The notes under the pieces were generated by a model. That model had not been told where the DNA came from, did no database searches, and was given only the letters and a program-made list of their open reading frames with translations. From Haloprofundus marisrubri (lineage in GTDB: Archaea; Halobacteriota; Halobacteria; Halobacteriales; Haloferacaceae), in contig NZ_LOPU01000029.1 in NCBI RefSeq assembly GCF_001469955.1, forward strand, positions 372,001 to 436,000: a stretch of DNA of 64,000 bases, given 5' to 3'. The translations under genes and the position numbers were made by a program. Below are positions 26,109-34,320 of this stretch, in pieces. Position 1 is the first letter of the stretch; the number at the start of each line of letters is the position of its first letter.

Positions 26109-27926
26109 ATGACGACCTCCACGCGCGACGCGGTGCTGCGGGTGGACCTCTCGACCGAAACCGTCGAGAGAGAACGTGTTCCCGACGAGTGGCGACGCGA
26201 CTATCTCGGCGGCAAGGGACTGGGCGCGCGCTACCTCTACGCGGACCTCGCGCCCGGCGTCGACCCGCTCGGCCCGGACAATCTCCTCTGCTTTATGCTC
26301 GGCCCGCTGTCGGGCTACCTGCCCGGAGAGACGCGCTACGCGGCGGTGACGAAGTCGCCGCTCACGGGCGGCTTTCTCGACTCCTACAGCGGCGGGTCGT
26401 TCCCCGAACGCCTCGCCGGGTCGCTCGACGACTGTCTCGGCATTCTGGTCACCGGCCGCGCCGAGCGGCCAGTGACGCTCGTCGTCGCGGACGGAACGGC
26501 GACTATCGAACCCGCCGGCGACCGCTGGGGCGACGACACCGTCGAGACGGACGCGGCGTTCCCCGACGCCGCTGTCGCGTGCATCGGCCCCGCCGGCGAA
26601 TCCGAAGTCGCCTACGCGACTATCGCCTCCGACGCCGGCGACCACCACGCCGGCCGCGGCGGCGCTGGGGCGGTGATGGGCTCGAAACGCCTGAAAGCCG
26701 TCGTCGCTCGGGGTGATGCACCCGAACTCCCGACAGAACTCCGGGACCTGCGCGAGCAGTACGAGCGCCGCTACGAAGACCACGAGACGGGACGTTGGCA
26801 GGCCGCGGGCGAGACGCTGGAGAGCGTCGACTTCGCGAACGAAGTCGGCGTCCTCGCCACCGAAGGGTGGCAACGTGGACAGTTCGACGCGGCCGAGAAC
26901 ATCGGCATCGAGGCGGCGCGCGAGGCCGCCGTTGGGCGCGAACACGACAGCGACCCCGCTCCGGGCGGGTTCCGGGTACCGACCGAGGGAAGCGACCACG
27001 AGAGCGTTCCACGCGGGGCCGCGCCGATGACGCTCGGGGCCGGACTCGGCATGGAGGAGTTCGACGCCGTCGCGGCGCTGGGCGAGACGTGCGACCGACT
27101 CGGGATTGACGTGATAAGCGCCGGAAACGCCGTTGCGTGGGCAATCCGCGCCGCCGACGCCGAACTCCTCGACACCGACGCCCGATTCGGCGACGAGTCG
27201 GCGGCCCGGCGACTGCTCGCCGAGATTGCGACGCGCGAGGGCGAACTGGCCGACGCGCTCGCGGACGGCGTCGCCGACGCCGCCGAGCGTTACGGCGGCG
27301 AGGCGCTGGTCCCGACCGTCAAATCGATGGAACTGCCGTCGTACGACCCCCGCGGTGCGATTGGGATGGCGCTGGCGTACGCGACGAGCGACCGAGGGGC
27401 CTGTCACCGGCGCGCGCGTCCGGTCGAACGCGAGGTGTTCGAGACGTGGGACGACGCCGACGTGGTCGACGCCGTTGCGGGTGCCCAAACCGTTCGTTCG
27501 GTACTTTGGAGCCTCGTTGCCGACGACTTCGTCGGTGAAACGATGTGGGACGACCTCGGCGCGGCGTGGTTGGACGCGGTCGGTCTTCCACACGACGCCG
27601 CCGAACTGAGCCAAACCGGTGAGCGAATCTGGACGCTCGTTCGCCTGTTCAACGTCCGCGAGGGGTTCGACCGGAGCGACGACACACTCCCCGACGCACT
27701 GCGCCGACCGCTCACCGACGGCCCGGCGGCCGGACGCGCTATCGACCCCGAAGCGTTCGACCGACTGCTCGACGCCTACTACGTCGCCCGCGGCTGGGGA
27801 CCCGACGGCCGACCGACCGAAGCGACCGTCGAACGACTCGGCCTCGGTGCCGTCGTCGACGACGCGACGCCGCTGGCCGAACAGTTGCAGGTGGACGTAC
27901 ACTTTTGTGATTTCGCCACGCAATAG
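26109..27926 (+). CDS. Aldehyde ferredoxin oxidoreductase homologue lacking the Fe-S ligand cysteines
   Basis: 605 aa of the AOR family, which normally oxidises aldehydes to acids with a tungsten bis-pterin and one [4Fe-4S] cluster. The pterin-contact segments are kept: GRGGAGAVMGSK (182-193), CDRLGID (328-334), AYATSDRGACH (423-433). The CxxCxxxC motif expected near 276-300 is absent, and so is the distal Cys near 465. Total cysteines are 61, 109, 158, 328, 432 and 600, so no cluster can be bound in the usual way. The neighbours yqeC and mobA suggest a cofactor-linked role. It may be a divergent enzyme, a pterin carrier or a decaying copy; the intact full length argues against decay. Confidence 0.85.
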   Translation: MTTSTRDAVLRVDLSTETVERERVPDEWRRDYLGGKGLGARYLYADLAPGVDPLGPDNLLCFMLGPLSGYLPGETRYAAVTKSPLTGGFLDSYSGGSFPERLAGSLDDCLGILVTGRAERPVTLVVADGTATIEPAGDRWGDDTVETDAAFPDAAVACIGPAGESEVAYATIASDAGDHHAGRGGAGAVMGSKRLKAVVARGDAPELPTELRDLREQYERRYEDHETGRWQAAGETLESVDFANEVGVLATEGWQRGQFDAAENIGIEAAREAAVGREHDSDPAPGGFRVPTEGSDHESVPRGAAPMTLGAGLGMEEFDAVAALGETCDRLGIDVISAGNAVAWAIRAADAELLDTDARFGDESAARRLLAEIATREGELADALADGVADAAERYGGEALVPTVKSMELPSYDPRGAIGMALAYATSDRGACHRRARPVEREVFETWDDADVVDAVAGAQTVRSVLWSLVADDFVGETMWDDLGAAWLDAVGLPHDAAELSQTGERIWTLVRLFNVREGFDRSDDTLPDALRRPLTDGPAAGRAIDPEAFDRLLDAYYVARGWGPDGRPTEATVERLGLGAVVDDATPLAEQLQVDVHFCDFATQ

Positions 27927-27932
27927 CACAGT

Positions 27933-28199
27933 ATGAGCCTCAGAAACGGCTTCCGTCAATCGTGGGTGCTCACGTTCGGCATCATCGCCGCGATGGCGTG
28001 GCTGACCCTCACCGCGATTCGGGTGTTCTCGCTCGTCGAGTCGCCGTTGACGTGGACGGCCCCGACCATCGGGTCGGGCGCGACGGGCGGCCTCGTCGGT
28101 ATCACCGTGATGGCCGTTTTCGTCGGCGTGCTGGTGGTGTTGGTCGGCGAACTCGGCGAGTCCACCCTTGCGTCGGGCGCGTGGCTACCCGAGAAGTGA
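27933..28199 (+). CDS. Small two-span membrane protein
   Basis: 88 aa with helices at about 10-33 and 50-72, joined by a Gly-rich loop (IGSGATGG). It begins 6 nt after the AOR homologue, so it is almost certainly cotranscribed. It could anchor that protein at the membrane (inference). No known family was recognised. Confidence 0.65.
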   Translation: MSLRNGFRQSWVLTFGIIAAMAWLTLTAIRVFSLVESPLTWTAPTIGSGATGGLVGITVMAVFVGVLVVLVGELGESTLASGAWLPEK

Positions 28200-28706
28200 G
28201 TTGAGACGACACAGGTTGTGGGTATCGAGTGTGGCCACTTCGGGTGGCTATCCCGGGTGGTTCGACTGTTTCGGCGTCTCCTCGTCGTTCCCGTCGGGGA
28301 CTGCACCTATCTGTGTTGGTTATCACCGTCGTAATGATAGTCGCCGTGTCGTGCGTGAGGTGGAAGTGATACTTCGGCGTCCAACGGACGATAGGCCTCC
28401 AGATGCCAGTGACGAGGAGATTCCTCGGTCTCGCATTCGCCTCGGGATTCGGTGTTGGTGACGCTGCTGACTGCGGGGTTTCCCGCCGTTGTAGACAGGG
28501 CTGCCCGGCGTCGGGAGATGACTTTGTGCAGGTTCCCAATCTGTTATGGAATCAGCTTTTCAATAGGGGGAGTCTTACGCCGATTCGATTGTCAGCACGT
28601 ACCGCCTGCGGACCTGATGGGGGCGGAGTTTCAGCAAGTCGTTCTTGTGCACGGCTCGCTGGCTGACAATCGGTACTTCTCTCCACCGAGCGTCAGCGAT
28701 GTGATT
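28200..28706. other. Region of 507 nt without a convincing gene
   Basis: Both strands have only frames with atypical third-base use and many short stops. One plus frame encodes a hydrophobic run ending VLVITVVMIVAV, but it has no good start. It may be a decayed gene or a regulatory gap; it borders a patch of tiny membrane genes. Confidence 0.35.
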
Positions 28707-28802
28707 TCAGACGACTCTCTGTGTGACGAGTTCGTCTCCGAACCCCACGAGGCCCGAGGTGACGCCCGACGCAAGCACGACAAACCAGTACGCGATGCTC
28801 AT
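28707..28802 (-). CDS. 31-aa single-span membrane peptide
   Basis: It begins MSIAYWFVVL and contains one short hydrophobic helix. The ATG overlaps the stop of the upstream 66-aa membrane gene by 4 nt (ATGA), the pattern of a coupled cistron. At this size chance cannot be excluded. Confidence 0.4.
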   Translation of the reverse strand: MSIAYWFVVLASGVTSGLVGFGDELVTQRVV

Positions 28803-28999
28803 TCTTCGGTGACGGTGTGCGTGTTCGTGCTCGTGCTGCCCGACGCGGCCCGAGAGACCACACTGCCCAAGAATCCGAGCGCTGCGAGGACTATCCCCAC
28901 GTGGGGAATCGGGGTCGCATCGAGTCCGTAGAGTTGCATCCAACTCCCGAACAGAATCAGTGCGATACCGAAGAGGAGGGTGTCTCTTGCTAGAGGCAT
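28799..28999 (-). CDS. 66-aa membrane protein
   Basis: Two hydrophobic helices (about 6-23 and 31-50) with a short polar, Thr-rich tail (GSTSTNTHTVTEE). Codon use is moderately typical. It is probably cotranscribed with the 31-aa peptide gene. Function unknown. Confidence 0.5.
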   Translation of the reverse strand: MPLARDTLLFGIALILFGSWMQLYGLDATPIPHVGIVLAALGFLGSVVSRAASGSTSTNTHTVTEE

Positions 29000-29099
29000 G
29001 TGCGTACCCCTGATTCTAACCGACGTGTCTTATCTTTCACTCACTCTCGCCCGGAAACAGCTGTGACGACTGGGTCCGCCTCCTGAACTACTTTCCAGT

Positions 29100-29318
29100 T
29101 CACTCCTCGTGGTTTGCCGTCGGAGTGAGTCGCCGAAACACGGAAGCGAACGGTTTCAGGAGGAGAACTGCGACGACGAGAAAAACCAAAACCGCCCCGC
29201 CGTCGGAGACGCCGAGTTCCACTGCCCCGATTGCGACGGCTCCTGCGACGACGAGATACACCCAGAACGCGACGACGACGGGGACGTACCCGTGCGTCGG
29301 GGAGGGCGTCTGGTACAT
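29100..29318 (-). CDS. 72-aa membrane protein
   Basis: Starting at ATG 29318 (MYQTPSPTHGYVP), it has two helices (about 10-32 and 38-57) and a basic C-terminus. The longer upstream frame has a non-coding character. Together with its neighbours it forms a run of tiny membrane genes of unknown role. Confidence 0.5.
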   Translation of the reverse strand: MYQTPSPTHGYVPVVVAFWVYLVVAGAVAIGAVELGVSDGGAVLVFLVVAVLLLKPFASVFRRLTPTANHEE

Positions 29319-29415
29319 ATCTGTGCGTTCGCTTACACTGTAATAGGTTTTCTGCACGGACTGTTCGGCTAATTCACTCGGTATTCGGTGTCCGGAACCC
29401 CAAAGAAGAGAGGAC

Positions 29416-29631
29416 TCACACCACCAACCCACCGAACACCAAGAGCGCTCCAACCGTGACGAGGACAGAACCCAGTATTCGACCGTACGTCTCCTGTCTC
29501 TGTTTCGCCTTCTCTGGGTTCTTCTGCCACTGTCGAGGACTCTGGAAACTCCGGATTCGGTGCGGAAAGATGTGCGCTACAGCGCCGAACGAGAGGACGA
29601 CCACCCCTATCAGGACGATTCCAAAATCCAT
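29416..29631 (-). CDS. 71-aa membrane protein
   Basis: An N-terminal helix (2-20), a basic central loop (PRQWQKNPEKAKQRQETYGR) and a C-terminal helix (51-69). The symmetrical hairpin layout and a Lys/Gln-rich loop resemble small DUF6199-type membrane proteins, although I cannot confirm the family. Confidence 0.55.
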   Translation of the reverse strand: MDFGIVLIGVVVLSFGAVAHIFPHRIRSFQSPRQWQKNPEKAKQRQETYGRILGSVLVTVGALLVFGGLVV

Positions 29632-29712
29632 CTCTCTGTCATTTTCGAGCAGTCATGCTATAGGTTCCGGTCGGTCGAACGTTCGAGGAGGTACGTTCGA
29701 ACGGACAGTTGA

Positions 29713-29880
29713 CGTCGAGGTGTAGTACCTCGTCCAAACAACTACGATGACTACGCCAACAGTAGTCCCACGTTCGACCCGCCCACGTCGTCGACGCAGG
29801 TTCGCAACGCCTCCAACGTGCTCATCGTCGCCGCAATCGGGCTGTTTCTGGTTTTGCGATGGCGGCGAGCGTGCTCCTGT
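29713..29880 (+). pseudogene. Possible gene fragment with a membrane segment
   Basis: In this frame the sequence reads NYDDYANSSPTFDPPT, then NVLIVAAIGLFLVLRWRR, with the strong G/C third-base bias of real haloarchaeal coding DNA. No start codon exists between the upstream stop (29710-29712) and this stretch, and the frame runs on without typical composition. It looks like the C-terminal remnant of a membrane-anchored protein, which is inference. Confidence 0.3.
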
Positions 29881-29974
29881 GACCCATCGGGTCGACGCGT
29901 CCACGAACCAGCGAACCGTTCTACTCCGAAGTCGAGACCACGTCACCGAAAACGCGAACTGCCGCCCAGCACAC

Positions 29975-29983
29975 CTTTTTACG
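29975..29983 (+). promoter_or_regulatory. TATA-like box for the SAMP3 operon
   Basis: CTTTTTACG is centred about 26 nt before the ATG at 30005, giving a leaderless transcript for the three-gene operon. Confidence 0.45.
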
Positions 29984-30004
29984 GCTTCCACACCTTCTGC
30001 GACC

Positions 30005-30283
30005 ATGCAACTTCAACTGCGGTTCTTCGCCACGTTCCGCGAAGCCGTCGGGCAGAAAACCATCGAGCGGGAGTACGACGAGGGACTCGTCGTCGGCGAG
30101 GTGCTCTCGGCGCTCGAATCGGAGTTCGACGGTCTCGAAGGGCAGTTGCTCGAAAACGGCGACCTCAAACCCCAAATCAACGTGCTGAAAAACGGCCGCG
30201 AGGTGCTGCACATGCAGGGTATCGAGACGACGATGGAAGACGGCGACACGCTGAGCGTGTTCCCGCCGGTGGCCGGTGGCTGA
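30005..30283 (+). CDS. samp3: MoaD/ThiS-family ubiquitin-like small archaeal modifier (SAMP3-like)
   Basis: 92 aa beta-grasp protein ending in Val-Ala-Gly-Gly, the C-terminus that is adenylated and either joined to lysines or used as a sulfur carrier. The start MQLQLRFFATFREAVGQK, the end TLSVFPPVAGG and the length agree with my memory of Haloferax SAMP3 and with MoaD. In Haloferax SAMP3 modifies the MoaE protein, linking it to molybdopterin synthesis. Two coupled genes follow. Confidence 0.85.
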   Translation: MQLQLRFFATFREAVGQKTIEREYDEGLVVGEVLSALESEFDGLEGQLLENGDLKPQINVLKNGREVLHMQGIETTMEDGDTLSVFPPVAGG

Positions 30284-30284
30284 G

Positions 30285-30590
30285 ATGACGGATACGACCG
30301 ATACGAAAGACGCGGCAAAGACGGAGACAGAGACGAAGACGGTCGAGAAGTCGTTTCGGGGCATCTCCGAGCGCCTCGCCGCACACTATCTGACGAATCT
30401 CGGCGGCGAGCGTGTTGAGGAGGACAGAGTCGTCGGCGACGATTGGGAGGCGACGCTCTCTTCGAAGAAAGTCGATATCGGCCCGACGCTCGACATCACC
30501 GAAGTGACGCTCGTCTTCGAGGGCGACGCCGAGACGCTGGACCCGTTGATAGAGCAGTTTTCACAGAAAGCGATGCGCGCCGGTGGCTGA
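30285..30590 (+). CDS. DUF1952-like protein with a C-terminal Gly-Gly
   Basis: 101 aa from ATG 30285, with a charged Lys/Glu/Thr-rich N-terminus (about 25 aa) followed by a compact alpha/beta domain (VDIGPTLDITEVTLVFEG). It resembles the DUF1952 domain known as a partner or C-terminal extension of MoaD-related proteins. It ends Met-Arg-Ala-Gly-Gly, the same terminus type as its upstream neighbour, and the 13-nt junction GGTGGCTGAGATG is identical after both genes. This protein could be a second modifier or a partner of SAMP3. Confidence 0.65.
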   Translation: MTDTTDTKDAAKTETETKTVEKSFRGISERLAAHYLTNLGGERVEEDRVVGDDWEATLSSKKVDIGPTLDITEVTLVFEGDAETLDPLIEQFSQKAMRAGG

Positions 30591-30591
30591 G

Positions 30592-31026
30592 ATGCCCGAG
30601 GGAGACGACGGAAACGACGAGAGTGCTGACGTAGCCTCTGCCGACGACGCCGAGTCGGCCGTCGTCGACATCGACGACGTCCCCATCGAAGGACAAATCA
30701 TGCTCGTCGCGGGCGCAAAAGCGAGCATTCCACCGGAACGTCTTCCCGACCTTCTGACCCGGGCGCAGGCCGACCTCGGCGGCCGAATACAGGAGTACCG
30801 CCGTCGCTACGAACTCGTCGACGAGACCGACGAGTACGCGGCGTTCTTCGTCCCCACCGACCACTGGGACGAGGTCGGCGAACGACTCGAACTCGGCCGC
30901 CGAGAGACCGACGCGCTCCGCCGAACGCACGAAGAACAGTTGCGCCGAATCGGTCGCTGCAGCGAGCGACGAGAGGAGTTCGATGCCGCGCTCGAAATCA
31001 GGCAGGCCGCAGTTATCGGCCTGTAG
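30592..31026 (+). CDS. Conserved hypothetical protein, third gene of the SAMP3 operon
   Basis: 144 aa from ATG 30592. The Asp/Glu/Ala-rich N-terminus of about 35 residues is followed by a globular part (IMLVAGAKASIPPERLPDLL) and a helical, Arg/Glu-rich C-terminus. It starts 1 nt after the stop of the Gly-Gly-ending protein. No known family was recognised. Its tight coupling suggests a role with the modifier. Confidence 0.6.
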   Translation: MPEGDDGNDESADVASADDAESAVVDIDDVPIEGQIMLVAGAKASIPPERLPDLLTRAQADLGGRIQEYRRRYELVDETDEYAAFFVPTDHWDEVGERLELGRRETDALRRTHEEQLRRIGRCSERREEFDAALEIRQAAVIGL

Positions 31027-31079
31027 CTGCGAGGCCGGTCCGTTGCTACCGAGGTCGACCTGCCGTTATACCCGACCGC

Positions 31080-32963
31080 TCAGAGTCTGCGGTCGAGGTA
31101 ATCGCCGACGTACGAGTACGCCCGCACTTTCTGGTCGATGTCCGTCGACCCGTGTCCTTCCTCGCCGAGTTCGGTGTACTCGAACTCACCGTCGCTGCGC
31201 TCCGCTTGCGACGAGTCTCCGCTCGCACCACTCGCGGAGACACCGCCTTCGGCTTCCGTCCACCCGCGCTCTTTCAGCGCGTCGCGGAAGACGCGCGCCT
31301 GCGAAATCGGACAGCGAACGTCGTTGACGCCGTGAACGATGTACAGCGGCGGTTCCGCTTTCTCGACGTGTTCGATGGCACTGCGGTCCCGCCAGAGTTC
31401 GTAGTCGTCTTCGGGGTCGCCCATCTGCGTCTCCAAGAACGTCTGGTAGTGTGGCATCGCCTCCTCGTGCATCAGATGCAAGTCGGTGATGCCGACCCAC
31501 GCGACGCCCGTCTTCCAGAGTTCGGGGCGCTGGACGAGTTGCATGAACGTCGAGTACCCGCCGTAAGAGCCGCCGAAAACGGCGAGTCGGTCGTCGTCGA
31601 CCCACTCCTCGTCGGCCAACCAACGTGCGCCCGCAGCGATGTCTTCCTGTTCGAGTCCGCCCCAGTCGCCGTGAATCGCGTTCTTGAATTCGCGGCCACG
31701 GCCGATAGAGCCGCGGTAGTTGGGTAGAAGCACCGTGTAGCCTTTCGCCGCGAGAAACTGCGCGTAGAGGTTGAACGCCTTCGAGGACCACGAGTGCGGG
31801 CCGCCGTGAACCATCACGACGGCGGGCGAGGGGTCGCTCCCGGCGGCCGTCTCACGGGCGTCGTACAGCAGCGCCCCGATATCGAGGCCGTCTGTCGACT
31901 CGTAGGTGACGTACTCGGCGTCGACGAACGCCTCGGGGTCGATATCGCCGTAGTCGGGTTCGACGAGCGTCATCGACTCGTGGCTGTCGAGGTCGTACGC
32001 CAGAAGCGTCGGCCGCGCCGTCGGTGTCGTGTGCGTGACCAGCAGCGTCCCGTCGTCGGCGACGGAGCCGCCGACGTTGGCGACGCCTTCCGGTAACTCG
32101 AACTCCTCGCTCTCACCCGTTTCGAGGTCGTAGACGACGGGGAGCGTGCCGGCCTCACGCATTCGCGTGACGACGACACGGTCACCCTCGGGGCCGAAGG
32201 TGACGCCGGACTCTTCGTGTTCGCCGTCACCGAGCCACTCCACCTCGTCGGATTCGAGGTCGTAGACGCCAGCGCGGCCGAGGTCCTCGCTGTTGTCGGT
32301 GACGAGCACCGCGTCGCCGTCGGGATGCCAGTCGCTCGGGCCGACCTCCGTGCCGACGGTGCCGACGTCGAGTTTCTGTTTCTCGCTCCCGTCGGCGTTC
32401 ATCACGTAGGCGTCGTAGTTCTCCAAATTCTCGGTGTCGTTGGCCGCGTAGGCGACTCGCTCGCCGTCCGGCGAGAACGACGCGTTGCCGGCCGGGAACG
32501 CGTACTCGGTCAGTTGTTCGGTCTCACCGGACTCGGTGTCGTAGCGGTAGACGTTCATCTGCTGGTTCGCGTCGCTCGTGTACAGCAGGTACCGACCGTC
32601 TTCGGTCACGTCGTGGAGAATCGCCTGCCCCTCGATTTCGACGACGGGGCCGACCGACGCCATCTCGCCGTCGTCGTTGAGTGCAACGGCGTGGATATCG
32701 TTCTGCTCGTCGCCGTTGGCGTCTAGGTGAAAGAAAACGCGCTCGCCTGTCGCGTCCCACGCCACTGGCCAGCGGGCGTTTCGTGGCACTTCGCCGTCGG
32801 TGATGCGTCGCCGTTCGCCGCTCTCGACGTCGATTACGTGCAACTCGTTGCGCCCGGACTCGTCGTAGTACAGCGCTACCCGGTCGCCGTCGGGTGAGAG
32901 TTTCGGGTGGTGAAAGGAAGGCAGTCGCGCGAGGTCCATCGGCGTGAACGTGTCGTCTGTCAT
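31080..32963 (-). CDS. S9-family prolyl oligopeptidase/acylaminoacyl peptidase
   Basis: 627 aa from ATG 32963 (MTDDTFTPMDLARL). The N-terminal beta-propeller is built of blades such as LSPDGDRVALYYDESG. The C-terminal alpha/beta-hydrolase has the nucleophile in FGGSYGGYS (Ser near 465), and the catalytic His is in EEGHGSTD near the end. A short Ser/Gly/Glu insert (SASGASGDSSQAERSDGE) precedes that His loop. It is probably a cytosolic peptidase acting on small peptides. Confidence 0.9.
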   Translation of the reverse strand: MTDDTFTPMDLARLPSFHHPKLSPDGDRVALYYDESGRNELHVIDVESGERRRITDGEVPRNARWPVAWDATGERVFFHLDANGDEQNDIHAVALNDDGEMASVGPVVEIEGQAILHDVTEDGRYLLYTSDANQQMNVYRYDTESGETEQLTEYAFPAGNASFSPDGERVAYAANDTENLENYDAYVMNADGSEKQKLDVGTVGTEVGPSDWHPDGDAVLVTDNSEDLGRAGVYDLESDEVEWLGDGEHEESGVTFGPEGDRVVVTRMREAGTLPVVYDLETGESEEFELPEGVANVGGSVADDGTLLVTHTTPTARPTLLAYDLDSHESMTLVEPDYGDIDPEAFVDAEYVTYESTDGLDIGALLYDARETAAGSDPSPAVVMVHGGPHSWSSKAFNLYAQFLAAKGYTVLLPNYRGSIGRGREFKNAIHGDWGGLEQEDIAAGARWLADEEWVDDDRLAVFGGSYGGYSTFMQLVQRPELWKTGVAWVGITDLHLMHEEAMPHYQTFLETQMGDPEDDYELWRDRSAIEHVEKAEPPLYIVHGVNDVRCPISQARVFRDALKERGWTEAEGGVSASGASGDSSQAERSDGEFEYTELGEEGHGSTDIDQKVRAYSYVGDYLDRRL

Positions 32964-33096
32964 CAACGTTCGTGGCACGGAGAGCCGTCGCATAAGGGTT
33001 TCCTGAAGCGTAGTTCACTCAGCCTGTTGAGATGACGGCACCGACAGCCGTTGCCGGATAGACAGGAGTTTCACCGCCGGTGTTCCGAGAGTTTCT

Positions 33097-33891
33097 ATGA
33101 ACGTTCCCACGGAACTCAGGGCGGGAATCCGGGACGCGGTGCCACTGTTTCTCGGCATCGTCCCGTTCGCCGTCGTTTTTGGGGTTGCTGCCGTCGACGC
33201 GGGACTCTCGGCGGCGCAAGCCGTCGGTCTCTCGGTGTTCGTCTTCGCCGGCGCGTCGCAGTTGGCGACGCTCGATTTGCTCGCGCGAGACGCAGCCATC
33301 CCGGTGGTCGTGCTCACGGCTGTCGTCATCAACCTCCGGATGTTGATGTACTCGGCCTCGATTGCGCCGTACTTCCGCTCGCTGGCCGGCCGCACCAAGG
33401 CGTTTCTGGCGTATCTGCTGACCGACCAGGCGTACGCGCTCTCGGTGGCACACTACGGACCGCTCGACCGGACCGAGGCCGCGTCGACGTCCGACGACCG
33501 GCACGTCGACGAAAACAACCGAGAACCCGACGTTGAAAGACGCGAGAGGAATGCGACGAATCAAACAACGAATACGCTCTCGGCGGCCGACCGCCGCTGG
33601 TACTATCTCGGTGTGGCGGCGAGTCTCTGGGCCGTCTGGCAGGTGGGAACCGTCGCCGGACTCGTCGTCGGCACCGGCGTTCCCGAGAGTTGGGGCCTCG
33701 AATTCACCGTCCCACTGGTGTTCTTGGCACTCCTCGTTCCGGCGATGAAAGACGTGCCGACGACGGCGGCCGGCGCCGTCGGCGGTGTCGTCGCCGTCGT
33801 CACCGCCGGACTGCCGCTGAACCTCGGTCTGCTCGTCGGCGCGACGGTGGGTATCGTCGCGGGACTCGTCGCGGAGCGTGGTCGACAGTGA
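33097..33891 (+). CDS. azlC: AzlC-family branched-chain amino acid permease
   Basis: 264 aa large subunit of the AzlCD exporter. The family pattern DAVPLFLGIVPFAVVFG is near residue 11-27. An unusually polar insertion (about 128-165, rich in Asp, Asn, Arg and Thr) separates the two membrane halves. The stop overlaps the GTG of azlD (GTGA). It likely exports branched-chain amino acids. Confidence 0.85.
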   Translation: MNVPTELRAGIRDAVPLFLGIVPFAVVFGVAAVDAGLSAAQAVGLSVFVFAGASQLATLDLLARDAAIPVVVLTAVVINLRMLMYSASIAPYFRSLAGRTKAFLAYLLTDQAYALSVAHYGPLDRTEAASTSDDRHVDENNREPDVERRERNATNQTTNTLSAADRRWYYLGVAASLWAVWQVGTVAGLVVGTGVPESWGLEFTVPLVFLALLVPAMKDVPTTAAGAVGGVVAVVTAGLPLNLGLLVGATVGIVAGLVAERGRQ

Positions 33892-34256
33892 CCACGACGT
33901 ACCCGGCGACGACGGTGTGGGTCGTCGTGCTCGCTATCGGCGTGTTGACGTTCGCAATTCGCTTCTCGTTTATCGCGTTGTTCGGCGTTCTCGACCGGCG
34001 GTCGGGCGACGACGAGTCAGACCAAGCAGTTCCGCCGCGCGTCGCCGCGGCGCTTCGATACGTGCCACCGGCGGTGCTGGCCGCCCTCGTCTTCCCGGCC
34101 GTCGTCACCGTCGAACCGACTGTCGCCGAGACGCTCTCGAACGAACGACTGCTCGCGGGCGGCGCGGCGGCGGCTGTCGCCTGGCGTACGGAGAACGTGT
34201 TGGCGACGATTGCCGTTGGGATGGCGGTGCTGTGGACGCTGCAGTTTCTCGTTTAA
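33888..34256 (+). CDS. azlD: AzlD-family small permease subunit
   Basis: 122 aa starting with GTG 33888 and overlapping azlC by 4 nt. Four short hydrophobic segments and the AzlD pattern FAIRFSFIALFG and ALRYVPPAVLAAL identify the family. It forms the AzlCD exporter with the upstream protein. Confidence 0.85.
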   Translation: MTTTYPATTVWVVVLAIGVLTFAIRFSFIALFGVLDRRSGDDESDQAVPPRVAAALRYVPPAVLAALVFPAVVTVEPTVAETLSNERLLAGGAAAAVAWRTENVLATIAVGMAVLWTLQFLV

Positions 34257-34320
34257 TCCGCACTGACTGTCAGCGTCGGGCGGACTCGAAACTAAGCACC
34301 CGCCCGTCGAACGAAACCCC

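Noticed and set aside
26094-27959. Minus-strand ORF of 621 aa
   Set aside because: Antisense to the AOR homologue; no motif of its own.
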